This document shows, in pieces, positions 26,004-36,550 of a DNA stretch of 64,000 nt. Under the pieces are notes generated by a model. The model worked only from the letters and a program-made list of their open reading frames with translations. It was not told the origin of the DNA and searched no databases. Made by a program: the position numbers and the translations under genes. The first letter of the stretch is position 1. Every line of letters begins with the position of its first letter. Location of the stretch: positions 744,001-808,000 of the forward strand of contig NZ_CP017603.1 in NCBI RefSeq assembly GCF_001854185.1, in the 5' to 3' direction. This DNA is from Clostridium formicaceticum (GTDB lineage Bacteria > Bacillota > Clostridia > Peptostreptococcales > Natronincolaceae).

Positions 26004-26720
26004 CTATGGTTTCTCTAGAAAGTATCTCTGTATTCCCATATATATACCCCAAGCAATCTGTTTTTGGTAAGATGATTTTTGTAATAGCTGTTCCTCCTTA
26101 GGATTAGATAGAAAACCACACTCAACCAATGTGGTCGGTATATCTAATCCTTTAATGATATATACATCTTCTTTTGGTAATGCAACCCGCTTATTATTTT
26201 TATCTAATGTATTGATTAATTCTTCCTGTATTTTTTCTGCTAATACTTTACCCTTTGTATTATCTTTTGGATAAAAGGTCTGAGCTCCATGGTACTGGGT
26301 CTGTGGAAAACTATTAAGATGAATTGTAATAAATATATCTGGGCCGCTTTCTTTTACCATTTCCTTCCTTTTTCTGAGGTCTTCATTTTTTTTCTCCCTC
26401 AAACTTCCTCCCTCTGAATACAATCCTTCATCTTTAGTGCGGGTCATGACGACAACAGCTCCACTTTGCTCTAAATATTCCTTTAAATATAGTGCTATCG
26501 CTAGATTGATGTCTTTTTCTTTTACGCCTCCCTTACTAACAGCGCCCGGATCAACCCCGCCGTGTCCTGCGTCTAGAAGGACGACTTTAGTAAGCGTAGG
26601 CAATGTGTGAAAAACTGCTTTAATCTTGCAGTAGTTTATACATGCTATAGAAAGTGCTGAAATAAATAGTAATACAATACTAATATAAATCCACCTTTTT
26701 CTAATAATGATTACCTTCAA
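26004..26720 (-). CDS. cwlD: N-acetylmuramoyl-L-alanine amidase, CwlD type
   Basis: A 238-residue amidase_3 enzyme with an N-terminal membrane/signal segment (9-30). Zinc ligands are H53 (DAGHGG), E68 (GVKEKD) and H134 (TIHLNS), with catalytic E200 in LVECGFLSN. CwlD removes peptide side chains so that muramic-delta-lactam forms in the spore cortex, needed for germination. Family identity is firm; the CwlD assignment rests on its length and single-domain form. Short gap after the holin-like gene, convergent. Confidence 0.88.
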   Translation of the reverse strand: MKVIIIRKRWIYISIVLLFISALSIACINYCKIKAVFHTLPTLTKVVLLDAGHGGVDPGAVSKGGVKEKDINLAIALYLKEYLEQSGAVVVMTRTKDEGLYSEGGSLREKKNEDLRKRKEMVKESGPDIFITIHLNSFPQTQYHGAQTFYPKDNTKGKVLAEKIQEELINTLDKNNKRVALPKEDVYIIKGLDIPTTLVECGFLSNPKEEQLLQKSSYQKQIAWGIYMGIQRYFLEKP

Positions 26721-26925
26721 ATGAAATTCCCCCTATAATTTAGGCCTTTATCACAGGGCCCTATTTATATTGACAAATATTTTTCCTGTGATATATATAT
26801 ATGAATCATGAGCCGCATATACAATTATAAGTTCACTATTTTTCTGTCCTTCTTTTGTATTATATTTTTTAAAAGGGAAAAAATATAGGAAGAAAAGTAT
26901 CTTATATCGAGAAAGGAGAAGTATC

Positions 26926-27153
26926 ATGCAAAATTCAAAAGACATAGACAACATCTCAAATCAACTGAGGGAATTAAAAAAAAATATAGATAGGTCTCAA
27001 GAGTATTTGTCTGCCCTTGAAATGTTAATGGTAGATGATAATAATGGTCGTTTAAAAGATGCAGATTTAGCCCATGAATTTAAAACGCTTACTAATAGCA
27101 TAGCATCTGTATCAAAAAACATTGAAGTTTTAGAAAAAAAGCTATATAATTAA
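26926..27153 (+). CDS. Small helical protein of unknown function
   Basis: A 75-residue, mostly helical protein. AAAGGAG lies 5-6 bases before the ATG, which supports translation. Heptad-like leucine/isoleucine spacing (ISNQLRELKKNI, then IASVSKNIEVLEKKL) suggests two coiled-coil helices. No cysteines, signal or membrane segment. I do not recognise the family. It stands alone, divergent from cwlD. Confidence 0.65.
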   Translation: MQNSKDIDNISNQLRELKKNIDRSQEYLSALEMLMVDDNNGRLKDADLAHEFKTLTNSIASVSKNIEVLEKKLYN

Positions 27154-27264
27154 GCAAATTTATACAAATTATTTAATATCCACCTTTATTTCCCGGGAAA
27201 ATGATATACTTCCCCATATTTCAGTGCATAAAACAAACCGTCAAGAATGATAATTCCTAAATTT

Positions 27265-27306
27265 AAAAGGTCTGTTAGAAGCAAGTGCCTATCTAACAGA
27301 CCTTTT
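27265..27306. terminator. Bidirectional terminator between the small helical protein and DUF1540 genes
   Basis: A perfect 15-bp stem (AAAAGGTCTGTTAGA with its complement) and 12-base loop, with T runs on both strands. Confidence 0.85.
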
Positions 27307-27312
27307 TCAAGA

Positions 27313-27489
27313 TTAAGCTTGGCCTTCTGGTATGAATGTTGCACAATCTGTTTCCTGTGTACTGCTGGCATTTCTAGGCTGAACTTCGATCATCTCTGCT
27401 GAACAACGATCTCCATTCATATAATAGTGACAAGTATTTACTATACATTTAATTCCTTGGTTAGGTTGATTCATTTTGTTTACTCTCAT
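27313..27489 (-). CDS. DUF1540 small cysteine protein
   Basis: A 58-residue frame with GGAGG 8 bases before its ATG and a terminator right after the stop. It has the DUF1540 signature: C15-x4-C20 in IKCIVNTCHYY, then DRCSAEMIEV (C29) and TDCATF (C49). The four cysteines suggest a small metal site, but the function of the family is unknown; it is common in Clostridia and Bacilli. Located just after the end of the ribosomal block. Confidence 0.85.
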   Translation of the reverse strand: MRVNKMNQPNQGIKCIVNTCHYYMNGDRCSAEMIEVQPRNASSTQETDCATFIPEGQA

Positions 27490-27629
27490 TTATTACGCCT
27501 CCTTTATAAAATATTAACTTCCTACAATATTATCTGCAAAATTTAATATTTCATACAGGATATTATTTTCATAGCATGTCTGAAGTAAAAGCCTGTCATA
27601 GTTCTTAAACTCAAGCTGCTTTTGATTTG

Positions 27630-27679
27630 TATATATAAAAAGATTGTCCATTGGAGAATGGACAATCTTTTTATATATA
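27630..27679 (-). terminator. Terminator of the rplM-rpsI operon
   Basis: Directly after rpsI, a perfect 23-bp inverted repeat (core AGATTGTCCATT/AATGGACAATCT, loop of 4) ends in TTTTTATATAT on the minus strand. Confidence 0.9.
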
Positions 27680-27685
27680 GTATAA

Positions 27686-28078
27686 TTATCTCTTTGAGAA
27701 CTGAGGTGCACGTCTTGCAGCTTTTAAACCGTATTTCTTTCTTTCCTTTGCTCTAGCATCTCTTGTTAAGAAACCAGCCTTTTTTAAGATTCCTCTTAAT
27801 TCTTCATCGGCTTTAATTAGAGCTCTTGAAATACCATGTCTTAAAGCACCAGCTTGGCCAGTGAAACCGCCACCTGCTACAGTTGCAATCACATCATACT
27901 TTGCTAATGTGTTTGTCATTTCAAGTGGACGCCTTACTTCTCTTTTCAAGGTTTCATAGTCTAAATAATCTTCAATATCACGTTTATTTATAGTGATGTT
28001 TCCTTCACCAGGAACTAATCTCACTCTAGCAATTGATTTTTTTCTTCTACCTGTTCCGTAGTATGCTACTTTTGCCAT
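27686..28078 (-). CDS. rpsI: 30S ribosomal protein S9
   Basis: A 130-residue protein of standard length. The start [15 protein letters not shown] and the C-terminal [17 protein letters not shown] are typical; the basic tail reaches the P-site tRNA in the 30S head. It follows rplM by 30 bases, the usual pair, and is closed by a strong terminator. Confidence 0.97.
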   Translation of the reverse strand: MAKVAYYGTGRRKKSIARVRLVPGEGNITINKRDIEDYLDYETLKREVRRPLEMTNTLAKYDVIATVAGGGFTGQAGALRHGISRALIKADEELRGILKKAGFLTRDARAKERKKYGLKAARRAPQFSKR

Positions 28079-28108
28079 CTATTTTTCCTCCTTTCTAACC
28101 CGATCAAA

Positions 28109-28537
28109 TTAAATATCTAGTACTTGTGGTTGTTGTGCTTCATGCTCATGACTTGCACCAGCATATACTTTTAACTTTTTAAGCATTTGTCTTCCAAGTC
28201 TTGTCTTTGGAAGCATGCCTTTTACTGAATTGTAAACTAATTTTTCAGGTTTTTCAGCAAGCATGTTTCTAAAACTAACTTGCTTTAATCCACCTGGATG
28301 TCCTGTATGGTAAGTATAGAATTCTTGGTCTAATTTCTTGCCAGTTAATTCAACCTTTCCAGCATTTAAGATAATTACAAAGTCGCCGGTATCCACATGA
28401 GGCGTATACTCTGGTTTATTTTTTCCTGTTAAAATTTTAGCAACTTCTGAACATAATCTACCTAAAGTTTTACCTTCAGCATCAACTACAAACCATTTTC
28501 TTTCTACTTCATTTGGTTTTGCCATATATGACTTCAT
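28109..28537 (-). CDS. rplM: 50S ribosomal protein L13
   Basis: A 142-residue early-assembly protein of the large subunit. [20 protein letters not shown] at the start and the [21 protein letters not shown] segment identify it. It begins the rplM-rpsI operon, which has its own TTGACA promoter and about 100 bases of leader. Confidence 0.97.
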   Translation of the reverse strand: MKSYMAKPNEVERKWFVVDAEGKTLGRLCSEVAKILTGKNKPEYTPHVDTGDFVIILNAGKVELTGKKLDQEFYTYHTGHPGGLKQVSFRNMLAEKPEKLVYNSVKGMLPKTRLGRQMLKKLKVYAGASHEHEAQQPQVLDI

Positions 28538-28642
28538 CGTTTTCCCTCCTTCTAAATTTCCTTAAGGCTATCTGTTATACATTCACGTCGTTTTTATATG
28601 CACAAGATCCGGGGCTAGTGGATCATTTTTACATACACACAC
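28538..28642 (-). promoter_or_regulatory. rplM leader, candidate L13 leader RNA
   Basis: The untranslated leader contains GATCCACTAGCCCCGGATC, a GATCC/GGATC hairpin with a C-rich loop. Firmicute rplM leaders form an L13-binding autoregulatory RNA; I cannot confirm the fold without a covariance search. Confidence 0.45.
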
Positions 28643-28648
28643 TCATAT

Positions 28649-28677
28649 ATTGTAATACAACCTCCCTAGTGTGTCAA
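28649..28677 (-). promoter_or_regulatory. Promoter of rplM-rpsI
   Basis: On the minus strand TTGACA (28677-28672), 17 bases, TACAAT (28654-28649). The -35 box lies inside the 3' end of truA. Confidence 0.8.
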
Positions 28678-29412
28678 GGGGTAAAATACTTTATCTAAAA
28701 ATAATCCTTGAGGAGGGGCTTTATGCCCTGCTTTTTCCCTATCCCCTAGTTCTAATGCCTTTTTTATTGTTTCTATGGATCTTCTTCCGCTGCCTACTTC
28801 TAATAAAGTTCCAACAATAATTCTTACCATATTATATAAAAAACCATTTCCTTCAAAAGTCATCCATATACTATTTTCGCCTTTTTCTATTTTAATAGCA
28901 TATATACTTCTAACTGTAGTTTTTACACTACTACCACTAGACATAAATCCCTTAAAATCATGGGTGCCCAGCAGCACCTCTGCTGCTTCTTTGATCCTAT
29001 CTAATTCTAGCTGGTACGGAAAATGATAGCTATAATTTCTTAATAATGCACTTCTTTGCCTTTGATTATAGACCTGATAAGAATAAACTTTTCCCTGCGC
29101 CCAATATCGAGCGTGAAAGTCCATAGCTACTTCTTTTGCCTCTAGTATAGTAATATCTTCAGGCAAAAAATGGTTTATAGCTGATGGAATGCGTTCTATA
29201 GGGATTGTTGTTTGCGTATAAAAGTTAGCCACTTGCCCTCTAGCATGAACCTTAGCATCTGTTCTTCCCGAACCATTGATGGTAACATCCTCTCCAGTAA
29301 GTTTTTTAACAGCCTCCATAACTTTTTGTTGAATAGTGATACCATTGGGCTGTATCTGCCAACCATTGTAATTTGTTCCATCGTACTCAGTTTTAATCAT
29401 AATGTTCCTCAT
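28666..29412 (-). CDS. truA: tRNA pseudouridine synthase A
   Basis: A 248-residue enzyme that makes pseudouridine at positions 38-40 of the tRNA anticodon arm. The catalytic Asp52 is in GSGRTDAKVHA; YDGTNYNGWQIQ and RMVRI-like YNMVRIIVGTLLEVG are also present. The ATG at 29412 is preferred over one three codons upstream because AAGGGG is 9 bases before it and abuts the other. It follows ecfT by 22 bases and probably shares its transcript. Confidence 0.95.
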   Translation of the reverse strand: MRNIMIKTEYDGTNYNGWQIQPNGITIQQKVMEAVKKLTGEDVTINGSGRTDAKVHARGQVANFYTQTTIPIERIPSAINHFLPEDITILEAKEVAMDFHARYWAQGKVYSYQVYNQRQRSALLRNYSYHFPYQLELDRIKEAAEVLLGTHDFKGFMSSGSSVKTTVRSIYAIKIEKGENSIWMTFEGNGFLYNMVRIIVGTLLEVGSGRRSIETIKKALELGDREKAGHKAPPQGLFLDKVFYPLTH

Positions 29413-29434
29413 GAAAGCCATCCCCTTAGAAATG

Positions 29435-30232
29435 CTATATACCTCTTGTATAGACTAGTGCCGCTAATAGCACAACTGTTATAATAAGACTTATAAAGTC
29501 TTTTTGCTCCATCTTAAGTTGTTTCATTTTACTACGATTTTCTCCCCCACGATAGCACCTAGCCTCCATAGCCATAGCAAGTTCATCAGCCCTCCTAAAG
29601 GCACTGATAAATAATGGCACTAATAAAGGTACCAAGCTCTTTGCACGATTTATAATATTACCGCTTTCAAAGTCTGCTCCTCTAGCGATTTGCGCCTTCA
29701 TAATTTTATCAGTCTCTTCTAATAACGTTGGAATAAATCTTAAGGCTATTGTCATCATCATAGCTAACTCATGCGCTGGTATACCAATCTTCTTAAAAGG
29801 ATTTAATAAATGTTCAATCCCGTCAGTTAGCATAATAGGCGATGTAGTAAGGGTTAGTAAAGAGGTCCCTATAACCAACAATATTAATCTTATAGCCATA
29901 AATACTGCTTGATATATCCCTTCTTTTGTGGCATTTAAAGGACCCAGGCTAAACACAATTTCACCTCTTGTCATAAACACATTAATAAGGAATGTAAAAA
30001 AAATAAGAATATACAGAGGTTTTAGTCCTTTAACCATGTATTTAAAAGGGATTTTGGATATCCCAATAGCAGCAATAATAAATGAAATAATATATATATA
30101 TCCAATAAAGTTCTTTACAATAAACAAGCCTAAGATAATAGCAAAGGTAATAAGTATTTTTGTCCTAGGATCTAATTTATGTATGATAGAACCAGTTGGG
30201 TAATGTTGACCTATTGTAATATCTTTAAGCAT
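29435..30232 (-). CDS. ecfT: Energy-coupling factor transporter transmembrane protein
   Basis: A 265-residue membrane coupling subunit of a group II ECF vitamin transporter. It has 5-6 hydrophobic segments and the two ATPase-contacting signatures, AxRGADF ([11 protein letters not shown]) and MEARCYRGG, near residues 187 and 232. It overlaps ecfA2 by 8 bases. The module is shared by several substrate-binding S components encoded elsewhere; none is in this window. Confidence 0.95.
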   Translation of the reverse strand: MLKDITIGQHYPTGSIIHKLDPRTKILITFAIILGLFIVKNFIGYIYIISFIIAAIGISKIPFKYMVKGLKPLYILIFFTFLINVFMTRGEIVFSLGPLNATKEGIYQAVFMAIRLILLVIGTSLLTLTTSPIMLTDGIEHLLNPFKKIGIPAHELAMMMTIALRFIPTLLEETDKIMKAQIARGADFESGNIINRAKSLVPLLVPLFISAFRRADELAMAMEARCYRGGENRSKMKQLKMEQKDFISLIITVVLLAALVYTRGI

Positions 30233-31088
30233 TCTCTTTCCCTCTTATCCACTTTAGTATTTCTTCCTTCGCTTCTTCTACCGTCAGTATATCTTCTCTT
30301 AAGTAGACACCCAAGTCCTTCAACTTTTTCATTAAATAAGTAATCTGCGGAATCCCCAATCCTATAGATTCTAAAACCTCTGATTGGCGAAATACTTCCC
30401 TAGGTGCCCCCATCAGTGCTACTTTTCCACGGTGCATAACAATAATTCTATCTACTAACTTTGCTATATCCTCCATACTATGGGATACCAAAATAACGGT
30501 GCTCTTATAGGTTTCGTGAAGAAGTTTTATTTGATCTAATATCTCATCCCGCGCTCTAGGATCTAATCCAGCAGTAGGCTCATCTAATATTAATACCTCC
30601 GGCTTCATAGCTAAAACACCAGCTATAGCCACTCTTCTCCTTTGCCCTCCACTTAGTTCAAAAGGGGATCTATCTTTGAGATCATCATAGGATAGTTTGA
30701 CCAAATTCATAGCTTCCTTTACTCTTTCCTTAACTTCCTCCTGCGATAAGCCTAAGTTTATAGGACCAAAAGCTATATCTTTATAAACGGTTTCTTCAAA
30801 TAATTGATGCTCAGGGTACTGAAACACTAATCCAACCCTTTTTCTTACTTCCACCAGTTTTACCGAAGCACGCGTAATGTCCAAATCATTGATCATTATT
30901 TTACCGCTGGTAGGCTTAATCAAGCCGTTAAGATGCTGGGTTAAAGTTGATTTTCCTGACCCGGTATGTCCTATGAGTCCTATAAATTCTCCACTTTTAA
31001 TTTCTAAATTAACATCATCCAACGCTTTTGTTTCAAAAGGGCTTTTAGGATTGTAAATATAAGTTAAATTTTCTATTTTAATCGACAT
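30225..31088 (-). CDS. ecfA2: ECF transporter ATPase, second subunit
   Basis: A 287-residue ABC ATPase: Walker [10 protein letters not shown] (39-47), Q loop [14 protein letters not shown], signature LSGGQRRR, Walker [13 protein letters not shown] and the switch VSHS. The paired ATPases differ in Q-loop context, as is usual for EcfA/EcfA'. Overlaps ecfA1 by 16 bases, pointing to coupled translation. Confidence 0.94.
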   Translation of the reverse strand: MSIKIENLTYIYNPKSPFETKALDDVNLEIKSGEFIGLIGHTGSGKSTLTQHLNGLIKPTSGKIMINDLDITRASVKLVEVRKRVGLVFQYPEHQLFEETVYKDIAFGPINLGLSQEEVKERVKEAMNLVKLSYDDLKDRSPFELSGGQRRRVAIAGVLAMKPEVLILDEPTAGLDPRARDEILDQIKLLHETYKSTVILVSHSMEDIAKLVDRIIVMHRGKVALMGAPREVFRQSEVLESIGLGIPQITYLMKKLKDLGVYLREDILTVEEAKEEILKWIRGKENA

Positions 31089-31912
31089 AATTCCATCACC
31101 ATCTCATCTACTGTAAGTATATCTTTCGATATGGAAATTCCTTCACCAATCAATTGATGCGCTAAATCTGTAACTTGAGGAACATCTAAACCCAGCTCCT
31201 TTAGCTGTTCTACTTGAGAGAATACTTCTTTTGGTGCACCTTGAAGAACAATGTTGCCATCCTCCATAACAATAACACGATCCGCATCTACAGCTTCTTC
31301 CATAAAGTGAGTGATATGAATAATTGTTATATTTTCTTCTTTATTTAACTTTTTAATTGTACGAACAACTTCTTTTCTACCAAAGGGGTCCAGCATAGCT
31401 GTTGGCTCATCAAAGATAATACAATCAGGTCGCATAGCTATAACACCAGCAATGGCTATACGCTGTTTTTGTCCTCCTGACAGCAGATGGGGTGCTTTCT
31501 CGCGATAATCTGACATACCCACAATACCAAGCGCTTCATCCACCCTTCTACGAATGGACGCTGGTTCCACGCCAAGATTTTCAGGGCCAAAAGCCACATC
31601 TTCTTCTACAATGGTAGCAACAATCTGATTATCTGGATTTTGAAAAACCATACCAGCAGCTTGCCTAATATCCCAAAGATATTCTTCTTCTTTGGTATTC
31701 ATATCCTTTACCCTTACATCCCCCCGTGTTGGCAGCAGCAAAGCATTCATATGTTTTGCCAATGTAGACTTACCTGAACCATTATGACCTATAATGACTA
31801 AAAACTCTCCTTTTTTCACTTGTATGGTAATATCTTTCAAGGCTGTTACTACCTCTTCCTCATTATTTTTATAATCAAATGCAACGTGGTCTACCTCTAT
31901 CATATGTTCCAT
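31073..31912 (-). CDS. ecfA1: ECF transporter ATPase, first subunit
   Basis: A 279-residue ABC ATPase with Walker [10 protein letters not shown] (41-49), [21 protein letters not shown]-type Q loop, signature LSGGQKQR, Walker [13 protein letters not shown] and ITHFMEEA switch. First gene of the ecfA1-ecfA2-ecfT-truA unit, placed after rplQ as in most Firmicutes. A terminator separates it from rplQ, so it likely has its own promoter in 31913-32020. Confidence 0.94.
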   Translation of the reverse strand: MEHMIEVDHVAFDYKNNEEEVVTALKDITIQVKKGEFLVIIGHNGSGKSTLAKHMNALLLPTRGDVRVKDMNTKEEEYLWDIRQAAGMVFQNPDNQIVATIVEEDVAFGPENLGVEPASIRRRVDEALGIVGMSDYREKAPHLLSGGQKQRIAIAGVIAMRPDCIIFDEPTAMLDPFGRKEVVRTIKKLNKEENITIIHITHFMEEAVDADRVIVMEDGNIVLQGAPKEVFSQVEQLKELGLDVPQVTDLAHQLIGEGISISKDILTVDEMVMELCRLK

Positions 31913-32020
31913 AAAAATCTCCTTCTTAAAGCAATGCCATAGGCTAAGTTATATTATATTTAGTTTCTTACATACACGATATATTATAACTCATTTTATC
32001 TTGAAAAACTATTCTTTGAA

Positions 32021-32064
32021 TAAAAAATAGGGACCAAGTTTTTGACTTAATCTCTTTTCCCTAT
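32021..32064 (-). terminator. Terminator after rplQ
   Basis: On the minus strand ATAGGGA and TCCCTAT enclose an inner AAGT/ACTT stem, then TTTTTTATT follows. It ends the long ribosomal transcript just after the rplQ stop. Confidence 0.7.
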
Positions 32065-32066
32065 GA

Positions 32067-32408
32067 TTATACTAATTCAAGAATTACCATTTCAGCAGCG
32101 TCGCCTCTTCTAGGACCCACTCTGATGATTCTTGTATATCCACCATTTCTATCTTCATATTTTGTTGCTAAATCAGTAAATAGATCTTTAACAACCGTTT
32201 CATCTGTTATAAAGGCTAACGCTTGACGTCTAGCATGTAAATCTCCTCTTTTTGCTAAAGTAATCATTTTTTCAGCTAATCTTTTCGTTTCTTTAGCTCT
32301 TGTTTCGGTTGTTTGAATACGGCCGCTTTTTATTAAGCTTGTTACTAAATTTCTTAGCATTAAGTCTCTATGACCACTTACACGACCTAACTTTCTATAT
32401 CCAGCCAT
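32067..32408 (-). CDS. rplQ: 50S ribosomal protein L17
   Basis: A 113-residue protein with the conserved start [20 protein letters not shown] and end [20 protein letters not shown]. Last gene of the alpha (rpsM-rpsK-rpsD-rpoA-rplQ) group, 22 bases after rpoA, and followed at once by a terminator. Confidence 0.97.
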   Translation of the reverse strand: MAGYRKLGRVSGHRDLMLRNLVTSLIKSGRIQTTETRAKETKRLAEKMITLAKRGDLHARRQALAFITDETVVKDLFTDLATKYEDRNGGYTRIIRVGPRRGDAAEMVILELV

Positions 32409-32430
32409 AACTATCCCTCCTTACTACTAG

Positions 32431-33378
32431 TTACTCATCACTAGGTTTTAATCCTAAGCCTAATTCTTCTAACTTCTTCTGTACCTCTTCCAGAGACTTC
32501 TTACCTAGATTTCTAACCTTCATCATATCCTCTTCTGATTTCATTGTAAGCTCCTGAACAGTGTTAATTCCAGCTCTCTTTAGACAATTATAGGAACGAA
32601 CAGATAAATCTAGTTCTTCGATTGTCATTTCTAACATCTTTTCCTTCTTATCTTCCTCTTTATGCACCATGATTTCAACATCATTCACATGTTCTGTTAG
32701 GGTAATAAACAAATTAAGATGTTCATTCATGATTTTAGCAGCTAATGAAACTGCTTCGTCTGGTTTAATACTGCCATCTGTAAATACTTCGATAATTAAT
32801 TTATCATAGTCAGTCATTTGGCCGACTCTCGTATTTTCTACAGAATAGCTTACTTTTTTTACAGGAGTAAATATTGAATCAACTGGTAAAACACCTATTG
32901 GCATTCCTGGAGTTTTATTGTTTTCAGCAGAGATATATCCTCTTCCTTTAGATACATTGATTTCCATCATAAATTTAGCGTCAGTATCTAAAGTTGCGAT
33001 ATAAAGATCCGGGTTTAGTATTTCTACATCTGCATCTGCAATAATGTCACCAGCAGTAATCACGCCTTCACCCTCAGCTTCGATCCTGATGGTTTTAGGC
33101 TCATCGCCATGTAGCTTTAAAGATAAACTCTTCAAGTTTAAAATAATTTCTGTTACATCTTCCTTTACACCAGGCACCGTAGAAAATTCATGCAACACAC
33201 CATCTATTTTAATAGAAGTTACTGCAGCTCCTGGTAAAGATGATAACATAATTCTTCTAAGGGAATTACCTAACGTTGTACCGTAACCTCTTTCAAGAGG
33301 TTCTACCACAAATTTACCATAAGAAAAGTCCTCGCTTAACTCAGTAACTTCTACTTTAGGTTTTTCCATTTCTATCAT
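32431..33378 (-). CDS. rpoA: RNA polymerase alpha subunit
   Basis: A 315-residue subunit. The N-terminal assembly domain (1-230) holds [20 protein letters not shown]; the C-terminal DNA- and activator-binding domain (about 250-310) has [16 protein letters not shown] and [11 protein letters not shown]. Normal length for Firmicutes. Lies in the alpha group between rpsD and rplQ. Confidence 0.98.
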   Translation of the reverse strand: MIEMEKPKVEVTELSEDFSYGKFVVEPLERGYGTTLGNSLRRIMLSSLPGAAVTSIKIDGVLHEFSTVPGVKEDVTEIILNLKSLSLKLHGDEPKTIRIEAEGEGVITAGDIIADADVEILNPDLYIATLDTDAKFMMEINVSKGRGYISAENNKTPGMPIGVLPVDSIFTPVKKVSYSVENTRVGQMTDYDKLIIEVFTDGSIKPDEAVSLAAKIMNEHLNLFITLTEHVNDVEIMVHKEEDKKEKMLEMTIEELDLSVRSYNCLKRAGINTVQELTMKSEEDMMKVRNLGKKSLEEVQKKLEELGLGLKPSDE

Positions 33379-33442
33379 TTCATTAAACCCTCCTTTTAAT
33401 ATCTTCTCTACTATATTGAGGGTAACTGATTCTAATCATTTA

Positions 33443-34066
33443 TTATCTAGAATATAACTCAATAATTAAGTTTTCTGCAATTGGTATATCTATGTCTTCT
33501 CTTGTAGGCAATGAAACAATTTTTCCCTCTAATTTATCAACATCAGCACTTAACCAATGAGGTACAGTCCCTTTAAAGGTCTCTTTAACTTCTTTGAAGT
33601 GAGGAGAATTTTTTGATACTTCACTTACTTCAATCACATCTCCAACCTTTACAATGTAAGAAGGAACATCCACCTTTTTACCATTGATCGTAAAGTGACC
33701 ATGGGCTACTAATTGTCTTGCTTGTGGTCTTGATGAAGCAAAACCTAGTCTATAAACTACATTATCTAATCTAGTTTCTAATAGTCTTAAAAGATTTTCA
33801 CCAGTAATACCTGATTGTTTTTCAGCGATTTCGAAATACTTTCTAAATTGTGCTTCAAGCACGCCATAGAATCTCTTTGCTTTTTGCTTCTCTCTTAACT
33901 GCATACCGTAGTTAGAAAGCTTTCTCTTATTTTGCCCATGTTGTCCTGGAGCAAAGTTTCTTCTTGTAATAGCACATTTATCTGTATAGCATCTCTCGCC
34001 CTTTAGATATAATTTCATACCTTCACGACGACATAATCTACATACCGCCTCTGTATATCTTGCCAT
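33443..34066 (-). CDS. rpsD: 30S ribosomal protein S4
   Basis: A 207-residue primary 16S-binding protein. It has the zinc-type Cys pair set at the start (VCRLCRREG and [10 protein letters not shown]) and an S4 RNA-binding domain ([22 protein letters not shown], about 97-118). In this genome rpsD sits inside the alpha operon, unlike Bacillus, so S4 may act as the operon's autorepressor as in E. coli. Confidence 0.97.
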   Translation of the reverse strand: MARYTEAVCRLCRREGMKLYLKGERCYTDKCAITRRNFAPGQHGQNKRKLSNYGMQLREKQKAKRFYGVLEAQFRKYFEIAEKQSGITGENLLRLLETRLDNVVYRLGFASSRPQARQLVAHGHFTINGKKVDVPSYIVKVGDVIEVSEVSKNSPHFKEVKETFKGTVPHWLSADVDKLEGKIVSLPTREDIDIPIAENLIIELYSR

Positions 34067-34096
34067 TTTAGCACCTCCTAATCCTTTGAATCTTTA

Positions 34097-34495
34097 TTAT
34101 ACTCTTCTACGTTTTGGTGGTCTGCATCCATTATGAGGCACTGGAGTTACGTCTTTAATCATAGTAACTTCAAGACCTGTTGCTTGCAATGAACGGATGG
34201 CAGCTTCTCTACCTGCTCCTGGTCCTTTAACAAATACTTCTACTGTTTTCAATCCATGTTCCATTGCAGATTTAGCTGCAGTTTCAGCAGCCATTTGCGC
34301 AGCAAATGGTGTAGATTTTCTTGAACCTTTGAAGCCTAATTGTCCGGCACTGGCCCACGCAATTGTATTACCTTGTGTATCAGTTAGCGTAACAATAGAG
34401 TTGTTAAAAGTTGATTGAATGTGCGCTTGACCACGTTCAATATTTTTACGTTCTCTTTTTTTACGAGTTGTTTTTCTTTTCGCTACTTTTGCCAT
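34097..34495 (-). CDS. rpsK: 30S ribosomal protein S11
   Basis: A 132-residue platform protein; [37 protein letters not shown] and the C-terminal [18 protein letters not shown] are diagnostic. Basic N-terminus. Between rpsM and rpsD with short gaps (18 and 30 bases). Confidence 0.97.
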   Translation of the reverse strand: MAKVAKRKTTRKKRERKNIERGQAHIQSTFNNSIVTLTDTQGNTIAWASAGQLGFKGSRKSTPFAAQMAAETAAKSAMEHGLKTVEVFVKGPGAGREAAIRSLQATGLEVTMIKDVTPVPHNGCRPPKRRRV

Positions 34496-34513
34496 TCTTT
34501 CGCCCCTCCTTAC

Positions 34514-34885
34514 CTATTTCTTCTTCTTACGTCCAACGGTTTTCTTAGGACCTTTTCTAGTACGAGCGTTTGTCTTAGTTTTTTGTCCTCTTACAGGTAA
34601 TCCTTTAATGTGACGGATCCCTCTATAGCATCTGATTTCTTTTAATCTTTTGATGTTTAAAGAGATTTCTCTTCTTAAATCCCCTTCAACCTGATGGTTT
34701 TCGTCAATCGCTTTTCTTAGCGCATTAACTTCTTCCTCAGTTAAGTTCTTTACCCTTGTATCAGGATTCACACCAGCAGCAGCTAATATATCATTAGAAG
34801 TTTTTCTGCCAATACCAAATATATAAGTTAAACCAATTTCTACTCTTTTATCTCTTGGTAAGTCAACACCAGCAATTCTGGCCAT
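34514..34885 (-). CDS. rpsM: 30S ribosomal protein S13
   Basis: A 123-residue head protein: [20 protein letters not shown], a helix-two-turn-helix, and the basic tail [24 protein letters not shown]. It opens the alpha group after an unusually long 205-base gap from rpmJ which contains a structured element. Confidence 0.97.
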   Translation of the reverse strand: MARIAGVDLPRDKRVEIGLTYIFGIGRKTSNDILAAAGVNPDTRVKNLTEEEVNALRKAIDENHQVEGDLRREISLNIKRLKEIRCYRGIRHIKGLPVRGQKTKTNARTRKGPKKTVGRKKKK

Positions 34886-34994
34886 AGTAATTTACACCTC
34901 CTAATTCTCTTGGTACATAATCATTACACAATCGCAATTCACTTATTTTCTTATATGCGAGTTTCTTATATGCAAAGTATATTAAAATTTATTC

Positions 34995-35031
34995 TTTAGA
35001 GATCAGTAAAAACTGATGCAGCCGCTCTAAA
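34995..35031 (-). promoter_or_regulatory. Structured leader hairpin before rpsM
   Basis: On the minus strand TTTAGAG and CTCTAAA enclose a 7-base bulge (CGGCTGC) and an inner ATCAGT/ACTGAT stem with a 4-base loop. A TATAAT box lies upstream near 35055. In other ribosomal clusters this gap is short, so this may be an internal promoter with a feedback leader for the alpha group. Confidence 0.5.
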
Positions 35032-35090
35032 AAATGAATTACCACAATGTTATATTATACTATAAAACTTATAAAAAAACTAGTATTTTG

Positions 35091-35237
<147 letters not shown>

Positions 35238-35255
35238 TTAACACTCTATTTTAAC

Positions 35256-35474
35256 CTACTTTTTTCGCCATGTTATTCTACCACGAGTTAGGTCATAAGG
35301 AGACAGTTCTACTGTAACTTTATCACCTGGTAAAATTTTGATAAAATGCATTCTTAACTTTCCAGATATATGAGCTAAAATCTCATGACCATTTTCAAGG
35401 TGCACAATAAACATAGCATTCGGTAAAGCCTCTTTCACTGTACCTTCTACTTCTATCACATCTTGTTTAGACAT
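35256..35474 (-). CDS. infA: Translation initiation factor IF-1
   Basis: A 72-residue S1-type OB-fold protein of standard length: [20 protein letters not shown], then [19 protein letters not shown] and a C-terminal [11 protein letters not shown]. It occupies the A site of the 30S subunit in initiation. Between the KOW protein and rpmJ. Confidence 0.97.
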   Translation of the reverse strand: MSKQDVIEVEGTVKEALPNAMFIVHLENGHEILAHISGKLRMHFIKILPGDKVTVELSPYDLTRGRITWRKK

Positions 35475-35500
35475 GCGGCAATCAAACCTCCATTCTCAAC

Positions 35501-35779
35501 CTAGGCATTTACGCCTAATCTCTCAAGCTCTCTTCTTATAAAAGCATTCGTTATTTTCTTATTGCTCACTATCCGATCCTTCGTCTCTGCAGATATAATA
35601 CTGAGCTTAACCAGATGTTTTAATTTTTTCTTCTTAGGTTTATCTGTTTTCCTAATATCGCCGTCTACAATTAAGACATATTCTTTATCGACTTTATCCA
35701 AAACAATAAAGAATTTTCCTTTATCTCTTCCTTGAGTGGACTTTACGACTTGACCTATATTTATATCACTTTGTTCCAC
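35501..35779 (-). CDS. KOW-domain RNA-binding protein (L14e-like)
   Basis: A 92-residue protein with an N-terminal KOW motif (IGQVVKSTQGRDKGKFFIVLDKVD) and a basic middle (KTDKPKKKKLKHLVKL). It belongs to the COG2163/L14e-like proteins found at this exact place, between map and infA, in many Clostridia. Its role on the ribosome is not established. Confidence 0.85.
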   Translation of the reverse strand: MEQSDINIGQVVKSTQGRDKGKFFIVLDKVDKEYVLIVDGDIRKTDKPKKKKLKHLVKLSIISAETKDRIVSNKKITNAFIRRELERLGVNA

Positions 35780-35803
35780 GAAATGTCACCTCATTTGCCT
35801 AGA

Positions 35804-36550
35804 CTACAGAACCGTCAAAATCTCAGGTTCTCCATTTGTAATAGCGATAGTATGTTCATAGTGAGCAGAATACTTCCCATCCAATGTTATGACAGTCCAT
35901 CCATCAGATAACACCTTCACTTCGTAGGTTCCTGCGTTAATCATTGGCTCTATGGCTAAGACCATACCACTCTGGAGTCTTGGTCCTTTTCCCGGTGGTC
36001 CATAGTTTGGTACCTGAGGTTCTTCGTGCATTTTCGTGCCGATGCCATGACCAACATAATTTCTAACCACAGAAAATCCTTCTTTCTCTACGTAAGCCTG
36101 AATAGCATGAGAAATATCCGATAACCGATTCCCTTCAAAGGCATATTTCATCCCTTCGTAAAAGCTTTCTCTGGTTATCTTTATTAATTTTTCTGCTTCC
36201 TCACTAACATTTCCAACAGCATGGGTTTTGGCAGCATCTCCATAATATCCTTCATAAAGTGCACCAATATCTATACTAATAATATCGCCATCTTCTAACC
36301 TTTTTAATCCAGGAATTCCATGTACTACTTCGTGATTGATTGACGTACATATACTAGCTGGAAAACCTCCATATCCTTTGAAGGCAGGAGTAGCACCTCT
36401 TTTTCTTATATGGTCTTCTGCCATAACATCTAATTCCTTTGTAGTTACTCCTGGTTTAATTGCCTCTTTCAATAGCTCATGAGTTTCAGCTACAATTTTT
36501 CCAGCCCTACGCATTATTTCAATTTCTTGACGAGATTTCATGTAGATCAT
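35804..36550 (-). CDS. map: Methionine aminopeptidase type I
   Basis: A 248-residue enzyme that removes the initiator methionine. Metal ligands are visible in [19 protein letters not shown] (two Asp), [12 protein letters not shown] (His), EPMI (Glu) and the C-terminal YEHTIAIT (Glu). No N-terminal zinc or SH3 extension. Its start codon overlaps the adk stop (TAATG), indicating coupled translation. Confidence 0.96.
   Translation of the reverse strand: MIYMKSRQEIEIMRRAGKIVAETHELLKEAIKPGVTTKELDVMAEDHIRKRGATPAFKGYGGFPASICTSINHEVVHGIPGLKRLEDGDIISIDIGALYEGYYGDAAKTHAVGNVSEEAEKLIKITRESFYEGMKYAFEGNRLSDISHAIQAYVEKEGFSVVRNYVGHGIGTKMHEEPQVPNYGPPGKGPRLQSGMVLAIEPMINAGTYEVKVLSDGWTVITLDGKYSAHYEHTIAITNGEPEILTVL

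Noticed and set aside
27514-27711. 65-codon minus-strand frame after rpsI
   Set aside because: It runs through the perfect terminator hairpin and overlaps the end of rpsI in another frame; no good ribosome binding site.
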